Positions 11,224-24,217 are shown, counted from the first letter of the stretch. The stretch: 64,000 bases of DNA from Rutidosis leptorrhynchoides (GCF_046630445.1 NC_092335.1:6305501-6369500); one strand, 5' to 3'. The notes: generated from the letters alone by a model not told the origin. Made by a program: numbers and translations.

Positions 11224-14200
11224 TTAAGTTATATATATATATTGTTCGTGAATCTTCGAGAATAGTCAAAGAATAATTGATTACATGAATATAGTTCCAA
11301 AACTTGAGACTCAACATTACAGACTTTGCTTATCGTGTCGAAAACATTAAATCACTTAAAGATAAAGTTTAAATTTGGTCAGAAATTTCTGGGTCGTCAC
11401 AGTACCTACCCGTTAAAGAAATTTCGTCCCGAAATTTGAGTGAGGTCGTCATAGCTAACAATAAAAATGTTTTCATGACGAATATTAGTTGATAATTAGA
11501 GATTTATCACCGTTGAATAATATGGATAAAACAATCCAATTAATCGAAGCGTATGAGAGAAGTTATCGTAATAGAGTGAAATGAGAAAATAGAGATTCGC
11601 TTTAACTCTTGACGTAGTAACGATTGATTTCCAGAATTTAAGGAATAGAAAATCTTCTTAATTTAAATAAGATTTGATTCTTCGAAATTTGCGGAAATTA
11701 GGATTTTCTTTGATTAAATGTGTAATCTGCCTCGATTGCTATGTCTGATATTTCGCTATAAATTGACCTCTTCCGTTTCATTTATTTTTACCACTCCTAT
11801 AATCTTCTTTCTTATTTCATACTTCCAAAAGATTGTGAAAATGCTTCATCCAGTTCTAATTCTTGATATATTCCTAACTTTCAAATCTGTCATTCTTCTT
11901 TTTCATCTACCACCAGAGGAAGTTATTTTCTTCTACTATTACCTTGGGGTTATAGTATTTTTCATTCTTTCGTGTCTTTATATTGCTATACACATTGATA
12001 TACACGGTTTGTAATATATGTGTTGTTGTCAGGCTTTATATTCTCCCTTATATTTCAAAGTTCCTACTTCTGTCTTCTATAATTATTGTCATCTCCAGTT
12101 AATGTTTTCTTTTATTTGCTGCGATTTATACTCCAATTTCTATTTCGGAGTTTTGTCCCTTCGTTTCTTCTTCTTGTGACTAAGCATTGCTTGTAATGGT
12201 CCAGAATTCGTAGATATGAATTTCAGAATGAACATTGTTAATGTTCTAAGAAGAAAATGGTAATGGCACGATCTTGATTTGTTAAATTACCAGAATACCC
12301 TGGAAAAGACAGAATCATCAAGAAATATTTTCTTGATATTTTAGAGATTAACTAGAATACAAGAGTCGTATGACATAGCACATGATGACGTTATGATCTG
12401 TGAATCATCACGTTCCATTTAGAAACTCAGCATGACTTACTGTAATATAATCATGTTGATCAAGTGTCATTATATTATACTAACTCATGCTTCAGCTCCC
12501 AACACCACTTCAAAAATATTCATATTTTAAACTCAAAGGTTTCGAAATTTAGAAACTAAAATAGTTTCTTTTATGATGTAACACATATATCATAAGGAGA
12601 AAATTGATTTCCGATAAGAATGATTATGGAATTATCTCCAAAAATATGGAGGATATTTATAATGAAAGATACGATGATATCTTAGAATTTCTAATATCGA
12701 AAGATGATGAAGAAGATTTTGCCCGTAAAAGTTTAGAGTCAGGAGCAAGGTATTCGTTAATGACTTCAGCAGACACTGAATCATTTGGATTCTTTGAAGG
12801 CAGGTTTAGTCTTTGTGATATGTCCATAGCCTCCTTCATGGTTTGCTCAATTCGTTTTCCAGTTCCAAACTTTCTCTTTTTCTGAGCTTTGCCAACACAT
12901 TATTCTTTATCATCAAACTTTTGGCTGTTAAGGTCGTTTACAGTTTTTGCTGCTTCATCAGCATTTTTCAAAATTTCGAGAAGCTAGTTCGCAGTTTAGG
13001 GTGTTTTTCAGAAACTTCACATTCGAAATATGTAAGTCCAGAAGATAGATGTTATATGTACACATATAACTGTTGGCGTAGACATGCTGCAAGATTTTAA
13101 AATACTGTTTGCTAATTCCCGATGAGTCGTATGACAATTCTCGTTACAAGATGCGGATGAGTAAATGATAGGGTTCTGATAAATATAACGATTTTTCAGA
13201 AAATCCTAGATCATTACGGTTGCTGATAAGTTTACTGCTAATTTGGTGGAATATGAAAGGTTCCCCAGTAACAAGAACGTATATGTCAAGGTTATAATAA
13301 GGCAGATCTGAAAAGTCGAAGTTGACTGGTTGGAAGTGTGGTAAAACTGGATACTTTGAAAAGGATTTGCAAGATTATTTTTAGTAATGACAACATTAAA
13401 GGATCTTGCACAGTTTTGAAGTCAAAGTATAGCTTTGAAAGATGTAGTGATCTAAGAATGATGTCACTGGTTTAGAGTTATGACTTGGATTCTGATCAAT
13501 TAATATCAGGATATGTAATTGAATTTGTATGAAAACTATTGTATATCGTTGTGAGCATGGTTAATAAATTTGTGAATCAAAGTTGAAGAATGTACAGTGT
13601 AACATATTAATTGCGAACTTATATATTTCCCGGGTATTACCTACCCGTTAAAGATTTCACAATTAATACTTTGTATAAAAGAATTTTTATTACCGTCTTT
13701 ATGAAAATATATGTATATATATTTTCTTCAGATGTAACACAGATTTAATGAGTAAATATCATATTAAGCTCATTTAATTTTTGGCTGGATTAGAAATGAA
13801 TAATCTCTAAAACATTAAAGATTTCATAATCTTCGTGGAGTATTTTACTAATATAATCAATACTTCGTTATTCAGTTTTATTGATATTTCCTCAGTGAAT
13901 CATGTTGGTGCTTATGGAACTCTTGCTAACTTCGCAAGGTAAAAATGATGTTTTCTGGAAAGTTTCGAGTATATCGAAAATGAAAATGTAAAATCAATTA
14001 TGTAATTGAATAATACACTTGGTTTATTATGAAATGGAATTCATTAAGTTGAAACAGAGATTGTAGTTAATAATGGTTAAGTTGTTAAGGAAGGATGTAC
14101 ATCATTGCATATTAGTAATATGAACTAACCGAGTAGTACCTACCAGTTAAGATTCACACGTAATAGCTTAGTACGAAAAGATTTATTTTGATTTCAAAAT

Positions 14201-14285
14201 TCATATATATTAAATATACATAAAATTTCTTCAGGGGAAATGAGTTAATACTTCATCGGTTATTGTTGCTGGTATTTCTTGGTAA

Positions 14286-14843
14286 CTACGGTGCGTATGA
14301 CGTTGATGCTCGTGGAATAGATTGTGAAGTTGAGGTTTGCGATGCGAATATTGTTGGTGGTGGTAATGGTACTGTTGGTGTTGTTGTCGGTGGTACTGTT
14401 AATGCCGGTGATGCTGCTGGTGCTTGTAACCTTTGCACCATATTCTCCCAAGCCACTACCTGAGTGCGAAGCTCGTTGACTTCTTCTACTACACCGGGGT
14501 GATTGGCGGTTCAGACGAGCGGATGAATAAGATCCAGAATTTGAGATAGTATATTATCGTGACGAGATACTCTGAAAATGAGAGAGAAAATGGTGTCTCG
14601 AACAGGTTCGCCGGTAAGTGCTTCAGGTTCTTCGCCAAGAGGGCAATGTGGTGGATGGAAGGGATCGCCTTCTTCTTGTCTCCAATAATTAAGTAGGCTA
14701 CGAACCCATCCCCAATTCATCCAGAATAGATTATGGCTAATTGGTTGATCCATTCCGGTTACACTGTCTTCGGAATTCAGGTGAATATCCATATCGGAAT
14801 AGCTGTCAGAGTTTAAGGAATTTGAACTAGATACGGGATCCAT
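14286..14843 (-). pseudogene. gag-like N-terminal remnant with in-frame stop
   Basis: Starts MDPVSSSNSL, acidic and Ser-rich at first, then Trp-rich (WMNWGWVRSLLNYW) and PHCPLGEEPEALTGEP. TGA at 14511-14513 interrupts the frame. It then continues in phase with a heptad-like stretch (VVEEVNELRTQVVAWENMVQRLQ), a Pro/Thr tail and a TAG at 14286-14288. Position 370 nt after the primer site fits gag. No capsid core or zinc knuckle is present, so this is a truncated gag or an accessory leader protein; I cannot name the family with certainty. Confidence 0.5.
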
Positions 14844-15213
14844 CTTGTATAATTAGGGAGATAATTTTTGATATGAATTAGATTATAGAATTTAGTTTGG
14901 TATTTCTTCAATACATAATTTACATATGTATATATAATACCAAATTTCATAAATCACGGAAAATTTTTGGAAGATGTCAGGAAAAGTTTACAGTAACAGA
15001 TACGCTAAGATATGAATTTTGTCTATACAATATTCATGCAATCAATGCAGTAAAACGTGTCTAGACTAGGAATGATAAGCAGGTAATTTTCGACAAAAAA
15101 ATGATAAGCAAAACTTTTGACATGCAGACACGGTCGAAGTTCAGACTTACTAATGCATCCTAACAACTATCAGTTAGACACACTCATGCAAGACCTGGTT
15201 CACTAGGACCAAC

Positions 15214-15225
15214 GCTCTGATACCA
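15214..15225 (-). promoter_or_regulatory. Primer-binding site, initiator-Met tRNA
   Basis: The - strand reads TGGTATCAGAGC, two nucleotides inside the 5' LTR end at 15228. This is the standard primer site complementary to plant initiator methionine tRNA. Confidence 0.9.
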
Positions 15226-15227
15226 AC

Positions 15228-16935
15228 TGTGACGATCGCTCCAAATCCATATGGACGAACACATCATTCATCGATTTCATTGCGAGGTATTTGACCTCTA
15301 TATGATATGTTTTGTAAACATTGCATTCTTTTGAAAAGGCACACCATAAAAGAATATTTAAATCAAAGGTTTTCTACATCTGATGATATCTACATATAGA
15401 CAATCATCGTAAATAATAGTTTACAATGGTACTTTCGTTGATAATGCAGTCAAAATAAGATACATGGTGATGATTTGGTGAATGCAACGTTTCCTTGAAA
15501 AATATGTCATGTAAGACTCCATGCACATAGCTTGTCTAACATATAAGCAAACAGCGGAAGACTTCTAGGGAACCTGAGAATAAACATGCTAACAAGTGTC
15601 AACACAAAGGTTGGTGAGTTCATAGTTTTAATGTTTTGCATAATCTGTACATAAAGGTGGATCACAAGATTTCAGTTGTTTCATCCAGAAACGTTTATCA
15701 AAAGTTTGTCAATAGATTCTACGTAACAGAGCACCCTGGTAACTAAGCTTTAACGTTATAAGATAAATACCCCATTCGTTTTAATACACGTAAACCAACG
15801 TGTCCTAAACTCAAATAACACACGTCCATTAAAAGGCTAGCGCTCTAGCTCGAACGGGGATGTCAAGCCCTATGGATCCATATACTGTTATTCGTGCCCA
15901 CCAGTCCATATCCTATGTACTGGCAGCTACTAGTTACCAAAGCTAAGGGATTTTTGATTCAAACTCAGTGTAGATTTAAGTATGTACTTGTATCCATTGT
16001 GTTTAAAATAAATTGCATGTATTCTCAGCCCAAAAATATATATTACAAAAGCAATTAAAAAGGGAGCAATGAAACTCACTTTAGCAGCATATAAAGTCGT
16101 TCACCAAGATGTGACCGAAACTCAGATTACCAAATAACCGTAGATCTCAACCTAGAGAACATATGTTGGTCAATAAATGTCTATCAAGCTAGGTCAGGTC
16201 ATAGTGTATCACAATCCTAATGCTCGAGATTGACATACAAAAGTTATCCAATGTTGTTTCAAAAAGTCAATTTTGACAATAGTTCAACAAACGAGACGTA
16301 CCTTATATAAAGATTCATTTACTCGGCTGGTAATATTTAAAAATCCATTTTATCAATCTTGTAAACAAGTTGTTTAAATCTTAATTACAGATTCAACAGC
16401 AATTTCAATTATCGTCAATCATAATTCAGTTGATCATATCTTTTAATCCGTTCATCGAAACTATTCGATATCTAAATGAAAAGTCATTGATTTTTCGCCA
16501 GCTTTCCAAAAACATGCATATCATATACTTTTTACCAGTAATATATGTATTTAATTCGTGATTCATTATAAACTGTTTAGCGATGAAATTTAGCATACAA
16601 GCATGTATAAATATATATACTCGAGCACTAGACATGGATACACAATTAATATATAAAAGATAAAATATGAGTGCTTACGTATCAATATTGAGATTCAATA
16701 TTGTAGGAAAGTACGTAGACGCAACAGAGATGATAAACACTAGTTTGACTCACAAGCAAAACCCTCGAACAATACCCATAACCTCCTTAGTAATAACTCA
16801 TATTTTCCTTAGCTCTATCCCGCTTGAAAACCCATTTTGAAAGTGACACGCTCATGACCTCGTCATAGTATTTTATGTATAATACTAATTAATAATAATA
16901 CTACTATAATATTAAGAGTAATAATAATAATAATC

Positions 16936-17026
<91 letters not shown>

Positions 17027-17543
17027 TATATATACGGAGGAATATAGATAGAAGAAGAAAGTGTGCACAAACTGAAAGAATTCGATCAAATTTATAGATG
17101 TGGCCTTCAATCTCAGCTCATGCGATCGCATGAGAAGTGTATGGGGAACTCATGCGATCGCATGAGGTCCCTGTCCAGCTCAAAAGTTGTTTGTCACATT
17201 GTTTGTCGGCATAATTATTAATAATATATATAATATATATAATTTAATTAATTAATTATATATTATATTAAATTCACGTGCATAGTTGACTTGTAATTTT
17301 TGTTCCGATAAGTCGTACGTCATCACTTGACTTATGTCCCGGTTCCGGTTTCTCGAACGCATTTTCGTACGCTTAGAAAACTAATACTTTTCGTTTCGCG
17401 AATCGTACCTTTGTCAAAATATAGTCTTAAATTATCCATAAACTATACCACTCAAAATGTATCTTAAACTTTCGAGTGTTTTAGTCATTTACTTCTATAA
17501 ATCATCGTCTCGTAGTATATACATATACATATATACATTTTTC
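15228..17543 (-). repeat. 5' LTR (truncated) of the - strand element
   Basis: Collinear with 8641-10985 of the other LTR, including twin palindromes at 17117-17134 and 17149-17166 and the (TAA)n tract. Similarity stops at 17543, so about 0.4 kb of U3 is missing. Confidence 0.8.
17117..17166 (-). promoter_or_regulatory. Twin palindrome CTCATGCGATCGCATGAG, 32-bp spacing
   Basis: Centres at 17125.5 and 17157.5; the same module as at 10558-10607 in the partner LTR, both palindromes still perfect despite LTR divergence elsewhere. Confidence 0.85.
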
Positions 17544-17550
17544 ATTTTCC

Positions 17551-17606
17551 AGTGGTTTGAGGGGTGTGCGTGTTAGCGAGAGGTCTCGAGTTCGATTCTC
17601 GGCTTG
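17551..17606 (+). other. tRNA-like (Pol III box A/B) segment inside LTR
   Basis: Box-A-like tggtttgagg (17553-17562) and box-B-like gagttcgattctc (17588-17600) with the spacing of a tRNA gene, followed after 45 nt by a TTA microsatellite. Similar blocks lie at 50907 and (on -) 57176. It does not fold into a full tRNA by eye. Confidence 0.5.
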
Positions 17607-17650
17607 GATATCTATTTTTTTAAAGCCTCCTTTAAGGTAGTTTCATGTTC

Positions 17651-17953
<303 letters not shown>

Positions 17954-18573
17954 GTTATGGTTATCATGTTGATTAATATGAATATTATGATTTATATAGT
18001 TTACATTATTATCAATTATATAAGTAGTATAATTATTATTATTACTAAATCAAACTTACATTTATAAGTATTAGAATTATAATTATTATTGGTAATAATA
18101 TAATTATGTATTACTAACATTAGTTATTAGTATTATCATCGTTGCGAATACAAGTATTAGTAACATTTATAAATTTTATTAGTATTATTAACAAAAGTAT
18201 TATTAATTAGGATTACCACTAATGATAAGATTGTATAATTATTATTATTATTATCAAGTGTTAGTTATTATTATCAAAATCATTATTTTCAATTACCGTT
18301 ACTATTAAATTAATCACTTTATGAAGAACTACTATTATTATCATTATTATGAGATTTATTATCAAAATTTTCATTAATATTAACATATATAGAAATATTA
18401 ATACTAATATTATTATCATTAATATTAGTACTATCATTATTATTATTGTCATCACTTAAAAAAAATTATCTTAAAATACTACTTTAACAAAAAAATGGTA
18501 ATTATATAAATATATTTAATACATATTACATAACAAAAATTTAATATCTTTTATGTACAAAATGAATATATGA

Positions 18574-18683
<110 letters not shown>

Positions 18684-19667
18684 ATATAAAAAGGATGTAA
18701 CTAATAAAATTATATATATATTTGTTTGGTTACAAATATGTGTGTTAACAAATACAAATGATATAGGTTCATGAATCTGAGGCCAACCCTGCATTGTTCA
18801 ATATAGTCATATGTATTTTTACTACAAAATACATTAGGTGAGTTTCATTATTCCCTTTTTAAATGTTTTTGCAATATATATTTTTGGGACTGAGAATACA
18901 TGCGCTTTTATAAATGTTTTACGAAATAGACACAAGTAATCGAAACTACATTATATGGTTGAATTATCGAAATCGAATATGCCCTTTTTTATTAAGTCTG
19001 GTAATCTAAGAATTAGGAAACAGACACCCTAATTGACACGAATCCTAAAGATAGATCTATTGGGCCTAACAAATCCCATCCAAAGTACCGGATGCTTTAG
19101 TACTTCGAAATTTATATCATATCCGAAGGGTGTCCCGGAATGATGGGGATATTCTTATATATGCATCTTGTTAATGTCGGTTACCAGGTGTTCACCATAT
19201 GAATGAATTTTATCTCTATGTATGGGATGTATATTGAAATATAAAATCTTGTGGTCTATTAAAATGATGGAAATGATTATTTATGTTAAACTAATGAACT
19301 CACCAACCTTTTGGTTGACACTTGAAAGCATGTTTATTCTCAGTTATGAAAGAAATCTTCCGCTGTGCATTTGCTCATTTTAGAGATATTACTTGGAGTC
19401 ATTCATGACATATTTCAAAAGACGTTGCATTCGAGTCGTTGAGTTCATCAAGATTATTATTAAGTCAATTATAGTTGGTTGTATTATGAAATGGTATGCA
19501 TGCCGTCAACTTTCATTGTAATGAAAGTTCGTCTTTTAAAAAACGAATGCAATGTTTGTAAAATGTATCATATAGAGGTCAAGTACCTCGCGATGTAATC
19601 AACTATTGTGAATCGTTTATAATCGATATGGACTTCGTCCAGATGGATTAGAACGGGTCGCTTCACA

Positions 19668-21371
19668 CATGACTCAAAAGGATGTATTTACAATGAATGT
19701 AAACGCTTTAAAAAAATTCCCCACCGGTAAAAAAACAAATCTGGTTCCACCACTGTTAATGTATTCGTCAACAATTTACTTATTTTTTTTCATATATCTC
19801 GATCATTTTCATTTAAATTAGTTTCAAACCAAACAATTGTCGTTAAGTTCTAGAAATTTAATTTAAAGAATCTACAATAAGGATCAATATTGTAACCGAA
19901 AATGTATAATATTCGTATTATGGAGTATAAATTTTTTACCCGTAAAACTTATGTTCAAGTTCCGTCACTGATCACTCACAATCATAATACATTATTACAA
20001 ATCAACATATTGTCACATTAATGTCACCTAAATATTTTTTTCTCAACACTCACCATCCCATTTCATTTTCATCCATAACACACTTATTCATCATCACACT
20101 GACCTACTTTAATAATTTTATTGAACCAAAATAATGCTCTTCGCAAAAGTTTATAAAATATACAACTCCCATCAAAGAAAATGTTAGTGATTTCACAAAA
20201 TGGTTGGCGAAGTGTACACAAAGATTGGCTAGACACTGCCATGAGCCGATGATTAGAATTGGTCTTAATGATCTTTAAAATATGTTGAAGTTCGACTCAA
20301 ACTCGTTTAAAGTTGACTCGAATCTAGTTTTTAACACTTCATTAATAATTTGACTCATTCACACCCATTACATTATCTCTCAGGCATAACTTCGTAGTCT
20401 AGCTTGTCTTGGTCACAAGGTCCATTTTTTTTTTCAATCAAATAATTTCTGACATCAATGTTCAACAATTATTGCTTCATTTTCAATTACGTGTATACGT
20501 GGATTTTTTGTGTTCAAATATTTTACGTGTGCCATAGACACATTATCTCAATTTTTATTGTCCAATGAAATACTCGTACAATTCCATACACTAAAACGAT
20601 GAAATTGCTAAATGTTCGACGTAACATTATCTACCTAATTCAGTAACGTTAGTACGACTTTTCTTTGTTCAAAAAAAGTTAAAAAGAATACTTAACCGAC
20701 TCTAACTCTATTCTTATGACTTCTAGATATTCATAAATCAGTTAATTATTTATCTTGTAAGAAAAATTAAAAATTTTAATTTGTGTACTAACAACTTAGC
20801 ATCAATGATAATAAATTTATTTAAAAAATGCGATAGCCGATAGATCTAAAAGGTGTTACGGAGTATTCCGTATTAAATATGCGTCAATTTGTCAAATTCA
20901 TTAGTTTATGGAGACAGAAAAAGGGTTGGAACACGATGTGGATTATGAACCACAGAAAACCGAAACACGTAACAGAGATGGCCCATCCGTTAGGGTCAAT
21001 AAGCACGTGCTTTAAACATTTCTGACAAACAAAAATATTGTACTACTGTGCAAAAATACAACTCAGAAACGGGGCCAAGGCTCCAGCGGGACCCACTTAC
21101 TGCTTACCCATATATGCTTGGGGGAACGCGGATAACCTTTCAATAATTTTGTTTTTCTTTTCGCAATATAAAATAAAAATATAATATATATTAAATACTG
21201 AACTTGAGGGCTTGATGGCTAAGGACACACTTTTATCATCGTAACACGTAGAGCTTCCATCGCCGAATCTATGTTCTCCATGATCGTCTCTACGATCGTA
21301 ATAGACAATCAATACTAGAGTTTTTTCCTTTCGTCAATCGTTTTCGACTATTGGTCGGAGGGCAAATCGTT
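19668..21371. other. Intergenic AT-rich sequence
   Basis: No gene or clear transposon seen. One 12-bp G-box palindrome AAGCACGTGCTT at 21001-21012 is the only notable site. Confidence 0.5.
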
Positions 21372-22072
21372 TACCACCCAGTAGCGGAGACAGGGAGGGG
21401 ACAGTAGACCCGATTCCAATGAAATATTAATAGTTCATATTTAAGTATTTTAGCTAAACCTCCCTTAATTATTCATCTAACACAATTGTTTGGGTTACCT
21501 ACCTTCCAAACATAAGTACAGAGCAATATTAACTGAAACATATCGTACAAATTTACTTATCAATTTCTTGATGGGCCATATCAATTTTCATATTGCAAAT
21601 TTTTTCTTTTTGCAAAGTAAATATATTCACTCAACGAAAAGTTACAATGAAGAGGGGGATCCATACATCTCATGAATCACCCCATTGCTTAAGAGTATAA
21701 ACAAAGCACACGAAGATTACAAGCTATTAAAATAGGGATGCAAAGAGAGCATCAATACTATACAAGTCATGGAATGTTAAGATAGGAACTTAGGTTAGAA
21801 AGCAAAGTGAGCCACTCAAGCTTCCTTCCTCTCGATCTATTGAAAATCCACTCGAAAGACTTAATTTGAATTTCATACTGCAAATTTTAAAGTAGCATTT
21901 TTTACTGTTTAATAGTTCTCAAAGTTTCGTAAAGTTGTTATCTATGTATGTTTAAAATAAATATGATATGTTTTACGTAGGAAGTTGACATCCTTTAGTT
22001 TTATTTCGTTTGCCTCTTTTAATTATCGAGTAAGCATCCCCTATCGTAAAATCCTGGCTCCGCCTACCACCC
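21372..22072. mobile_element. hAT-like MITE with 8-bp target duplication
   Basis: TACCACCC occurs at 21372-21379 and 22065-22072, flanking a 685-bp stretch. Its ends are imperfect inverted repeats (GCGGAGACAGG near 21384 against CCTGGCTCCGCC ending at 22064). An 8-bp duplication and short inverted ends are the signature of hAT elements. No transposase frame. Confidence 0.6.
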
Positions 22073-24093
22073 GAGATCATCATCTTGGCCACGAGCTATC
22101 CACGATTTACGGATCGGAGTTTAATATCGTTGACACCTAAAAAAAACTCTCTTATATCGTAAATTGGATGTATTTTTCCTCGAAAAATTATGCATGAACA
22201 CAAACAAATAAATAGATACATTCGTACAGTATAAAGTAAAGAATAAGAGAATGAGATAACATTACCTTATAAACCCTAGAAACTAGCAAAGAGAAAATAG
22301 ATAAATCATTATAGATACAAATCACGTATACATAAAGGAGATGAAGGAAAGAGCGCATAAAGTTAAGGAACTCAACAACATTGTCATCTGAAAGTTATCA
22401 CACCTAGAACTTCCCAAATAGTTATCGTTACCAGTCATCATACGAACCTTTAACCCACCGTTTGACATTAACCGCCTACCATTTTTTCCCCTAAAATAAT
22501 AATAACATAATAATTAATAATAGCTATTAAAATAGATGATAACTTCATAAATAATATGACCTAATAACTGGTACATGCAAACCAAGAACGAAATGGTTCG
22601 AAACTAGTAAACAAACTAGACCAATCTAAAAACGAGCTAACTCAAATCGAGTCCAAACATGACCAAAAGCCGAACGACACCTAAACCAAACTAAACAATA
22701 CAAAAATATACAAGCGTCCACCACAACCAATAGACTAAACAAACGAAACATATAAAAAAACTAAAAATTCAAAACGCTAAAATTAGTATCAGTAAAAAAC
22801 CCTAAATCCTAAAATTAGTATCAGTAGAACTGGTATGCTTTATAGTTTCGAGGTTCGTCGCCTTCTTAATTGTATCTCTCGGTTGAGGTGATTACATTTT
22901 TATTGAAAGTGGCTCGGCTATACTTTGTATATAGTTATCATTTTTTATTTTTTTTTTGAAAAAAAAAAAAAGTAAAATTAGTAGATGAGTAAATTAGTAA
23001 TTAGTATATATTGGATTTGGATTATTCGAGGCCCATTTTTATTGAAGAACTATGAGGCCCATTTTTTATGGGACTTCAATTATTTAAGGCCCATTTGCTA
23101 TTGGACTAATAACCATATTATCTTGAAAAGTATATTTGGGCCTTATCATAAAGCCCGGTCCATTTACAATAAGTATATTAGCCCACAGATAGGAATGGTA
23201 CCCGGCTGACGTCATGCTGACGCCAGCATGGCGTCAGCAATTTCGTCCTGTAGTTTTTTTTTTTTATAGTAATTTTTAGTAATTTTTGGGGTTGCTGTCT
23301 TTCTTTTAAAAGTGTATTCAACATTAGCAGGATTGGGCCATGGCCCAATATGGCCCAACTACTAGTTGCAATATAATTGTAATATGAATGAATAGTGTAG
23401 CCAGTGATGAAAAATGAGAGGGCTTATCTCTTGTGATGTATCATGATTGGATGAAGGCTAAGTTGCAAGTTGAGTTAGTGTTCATTTAGATTGTTAACTT
23501 TGTACGTATGGCTTCGTCCTGTATCGTTGTATGGCTTCGTCCTGTATTGTTATATAGGGTTGTAGCTTTGTTTTTGAAGTTGTATTGTTCAAATGAAAAG
23601 GAAAAAGAAAACTGCTGGGTGCAGTTTTAATAGAATGGTTCATCTGGGAAACAAATAATGGATATTTGCTTTCGTATTGTTTCAAAGGAAAATTAAAAAA
23701 AATTTGGTCGTTCCAGTTTTAGTAGAATATAATGGTTCATTTGGTTAGCAAATGATGGATATTTTGCTTTCCAACATTTAATCTGTGTGCTGTAATGAGT
23801 ACAAGCCTCAAAAAATGACAGTAGACAATAAGTAAAAGACAACAACATTATCCTTTAACTTTCATTCCAAAACGGAGTATATATTAACAATATGATATAT
23901 ATACTATTCCACGCCCATTTTCAAGACAAATATGCTGAACAGCTAAAGCATAAACTTCCATGCCCATTTTCAATTGTAGAACTATTGATTAATTTGTACA
24001 TAACTTTTCAACGGTACATGTATAACGGGTACATATCACAAATACATCGAATGTATCCATGCAAATACGTATATTCAAGTGTATAAAAGGCCA
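22073..24093. other. Intergenic region with a GGCCCA / TGACG-rich cluster
   Basis: No coding region recognised. Between 23030 and 23360 there are GGCCCA sites (23030, 23056, 23088), a 34-nt inverted repeat holding TGACGTCA (23205-23238) and an 18-bp perfect palindrome of two opposed GGGCC sites (23332-23349). Such site-II and C-box motifs are known plant promoter elements, but no neighbouring gene start is visible. Confidence 0.45.
23205..23238. promoter_or_regulatory. 34-nt inverted repeat containing bZIP C-box TGACGTCA
   Basis: Arms of 15 nt with one mismatch and a 4-nt centre; TGACGTCA at 23207-23214, further TGACG at 23218-23222 and CGTCA at 23232-23236. TGA-type bZIP factors bind such sites; function here is inferred. 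Confidence 0.5.
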
Positions 24094-24217
24094 TTAGTTA
24101 TGTATTGGTGTTTTCCTGTGAGGTGGTTGATAGTCCATCAAAACAACATCATCATTTTTAAGACCGTTAGACTTCTTCTTTTCCGGTGTATTGGGATATA
24201 GGTGGTCTTTCATGATC
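24094..24217 (-). CDS. RGF/GOLVEN (CLEL) peptide, terminal exon 2 of 2 seen at locus
   Basis: Last exon of a secreted peptide precursor. On the - strand the acceptor tttgtag precedes 24217. The frame runs from about ATG 24213 (MKDHLYPNTPEKKKSNG) to the C-terminus MDYQPPHRKTPIHN then TAA 24096-24094. The final 13 residues fit the RGF/GLV consensus D-Y-x2-P-x4-P-x-H-N, where Tyr is sulphated and Pro hydroxylated; the mature peptide acts in root meristem maintenance and gravitropism through RGI receptors. Acidic residues precede DY, as is usual. A likely preceding exon is 25510-25574, in phase. No separate signal-peptide exon was found for it; the one at 26646-26759 is phase-compatible. Confidence 0.7.

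Larger units (their letters stand above)
8641..11401 (-). repeat. 3' LTR (2761 bp) of the - strand element
   Basis: On - it opens TGTGACGACCCAG (11401) and ends GATCGTCACA (8641), inverted termini. U3 carries four ACTGTAGC motifs (11003-11076), a (TA)n run (11178-11217), the twin palindromes (10558-10607), a TATA-like ATATATAAAT (10540-10531) and a long (TAA)n tract (about 10351-10463). Small open frames inside (for example 9839-10048) recur in the other LTR and are not genes. Confidence 0.75.
11402..15227 (-). other. Internal region of the - strand element
   Basis: Purine tract at 11402-11416 (plus strand gtacctacccgttaaag). Two diverged inner copies of the same string occur at 13637-13653 and 14136-14151, each followed by similar 120-bp sequence ending in ttttcttcag or atttcttcag. 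This is an old tandem duplication of about 0.5 kb. Apart from the gag remnant at 14286-14843 no coding region is seen. Confidence 0.6.
8641..17543 (-). mobile_element. Non-autonomous Ty3-type element on - with gag remnant only
   Basis: On the - strand: truncated 5' LTR (17543-15228), initiator-Met primer site (15225-15214), 3.8-kb internal region, purine tract (about 11415-11402), complete 3' LTR (11401-8641). The internal region holds only a decayed gag-like frame and no protease, RT or integrase, so mobility would have needed a helper. The two LTRs differ at many sites over the first kilobase (roughly 2% by eye), so it is much older than the element at 40720. The outer 0.4 kb of the 5' LTR is lost at 17543. 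Confidence 0.75.

Noticed and set aside
12604..13100. Two overlapping frames on + (93 and 85 codons)
   Set aside because: They lie antisense within the internal region of a - strand retroelement, with frames also open on the other strand; no domain.
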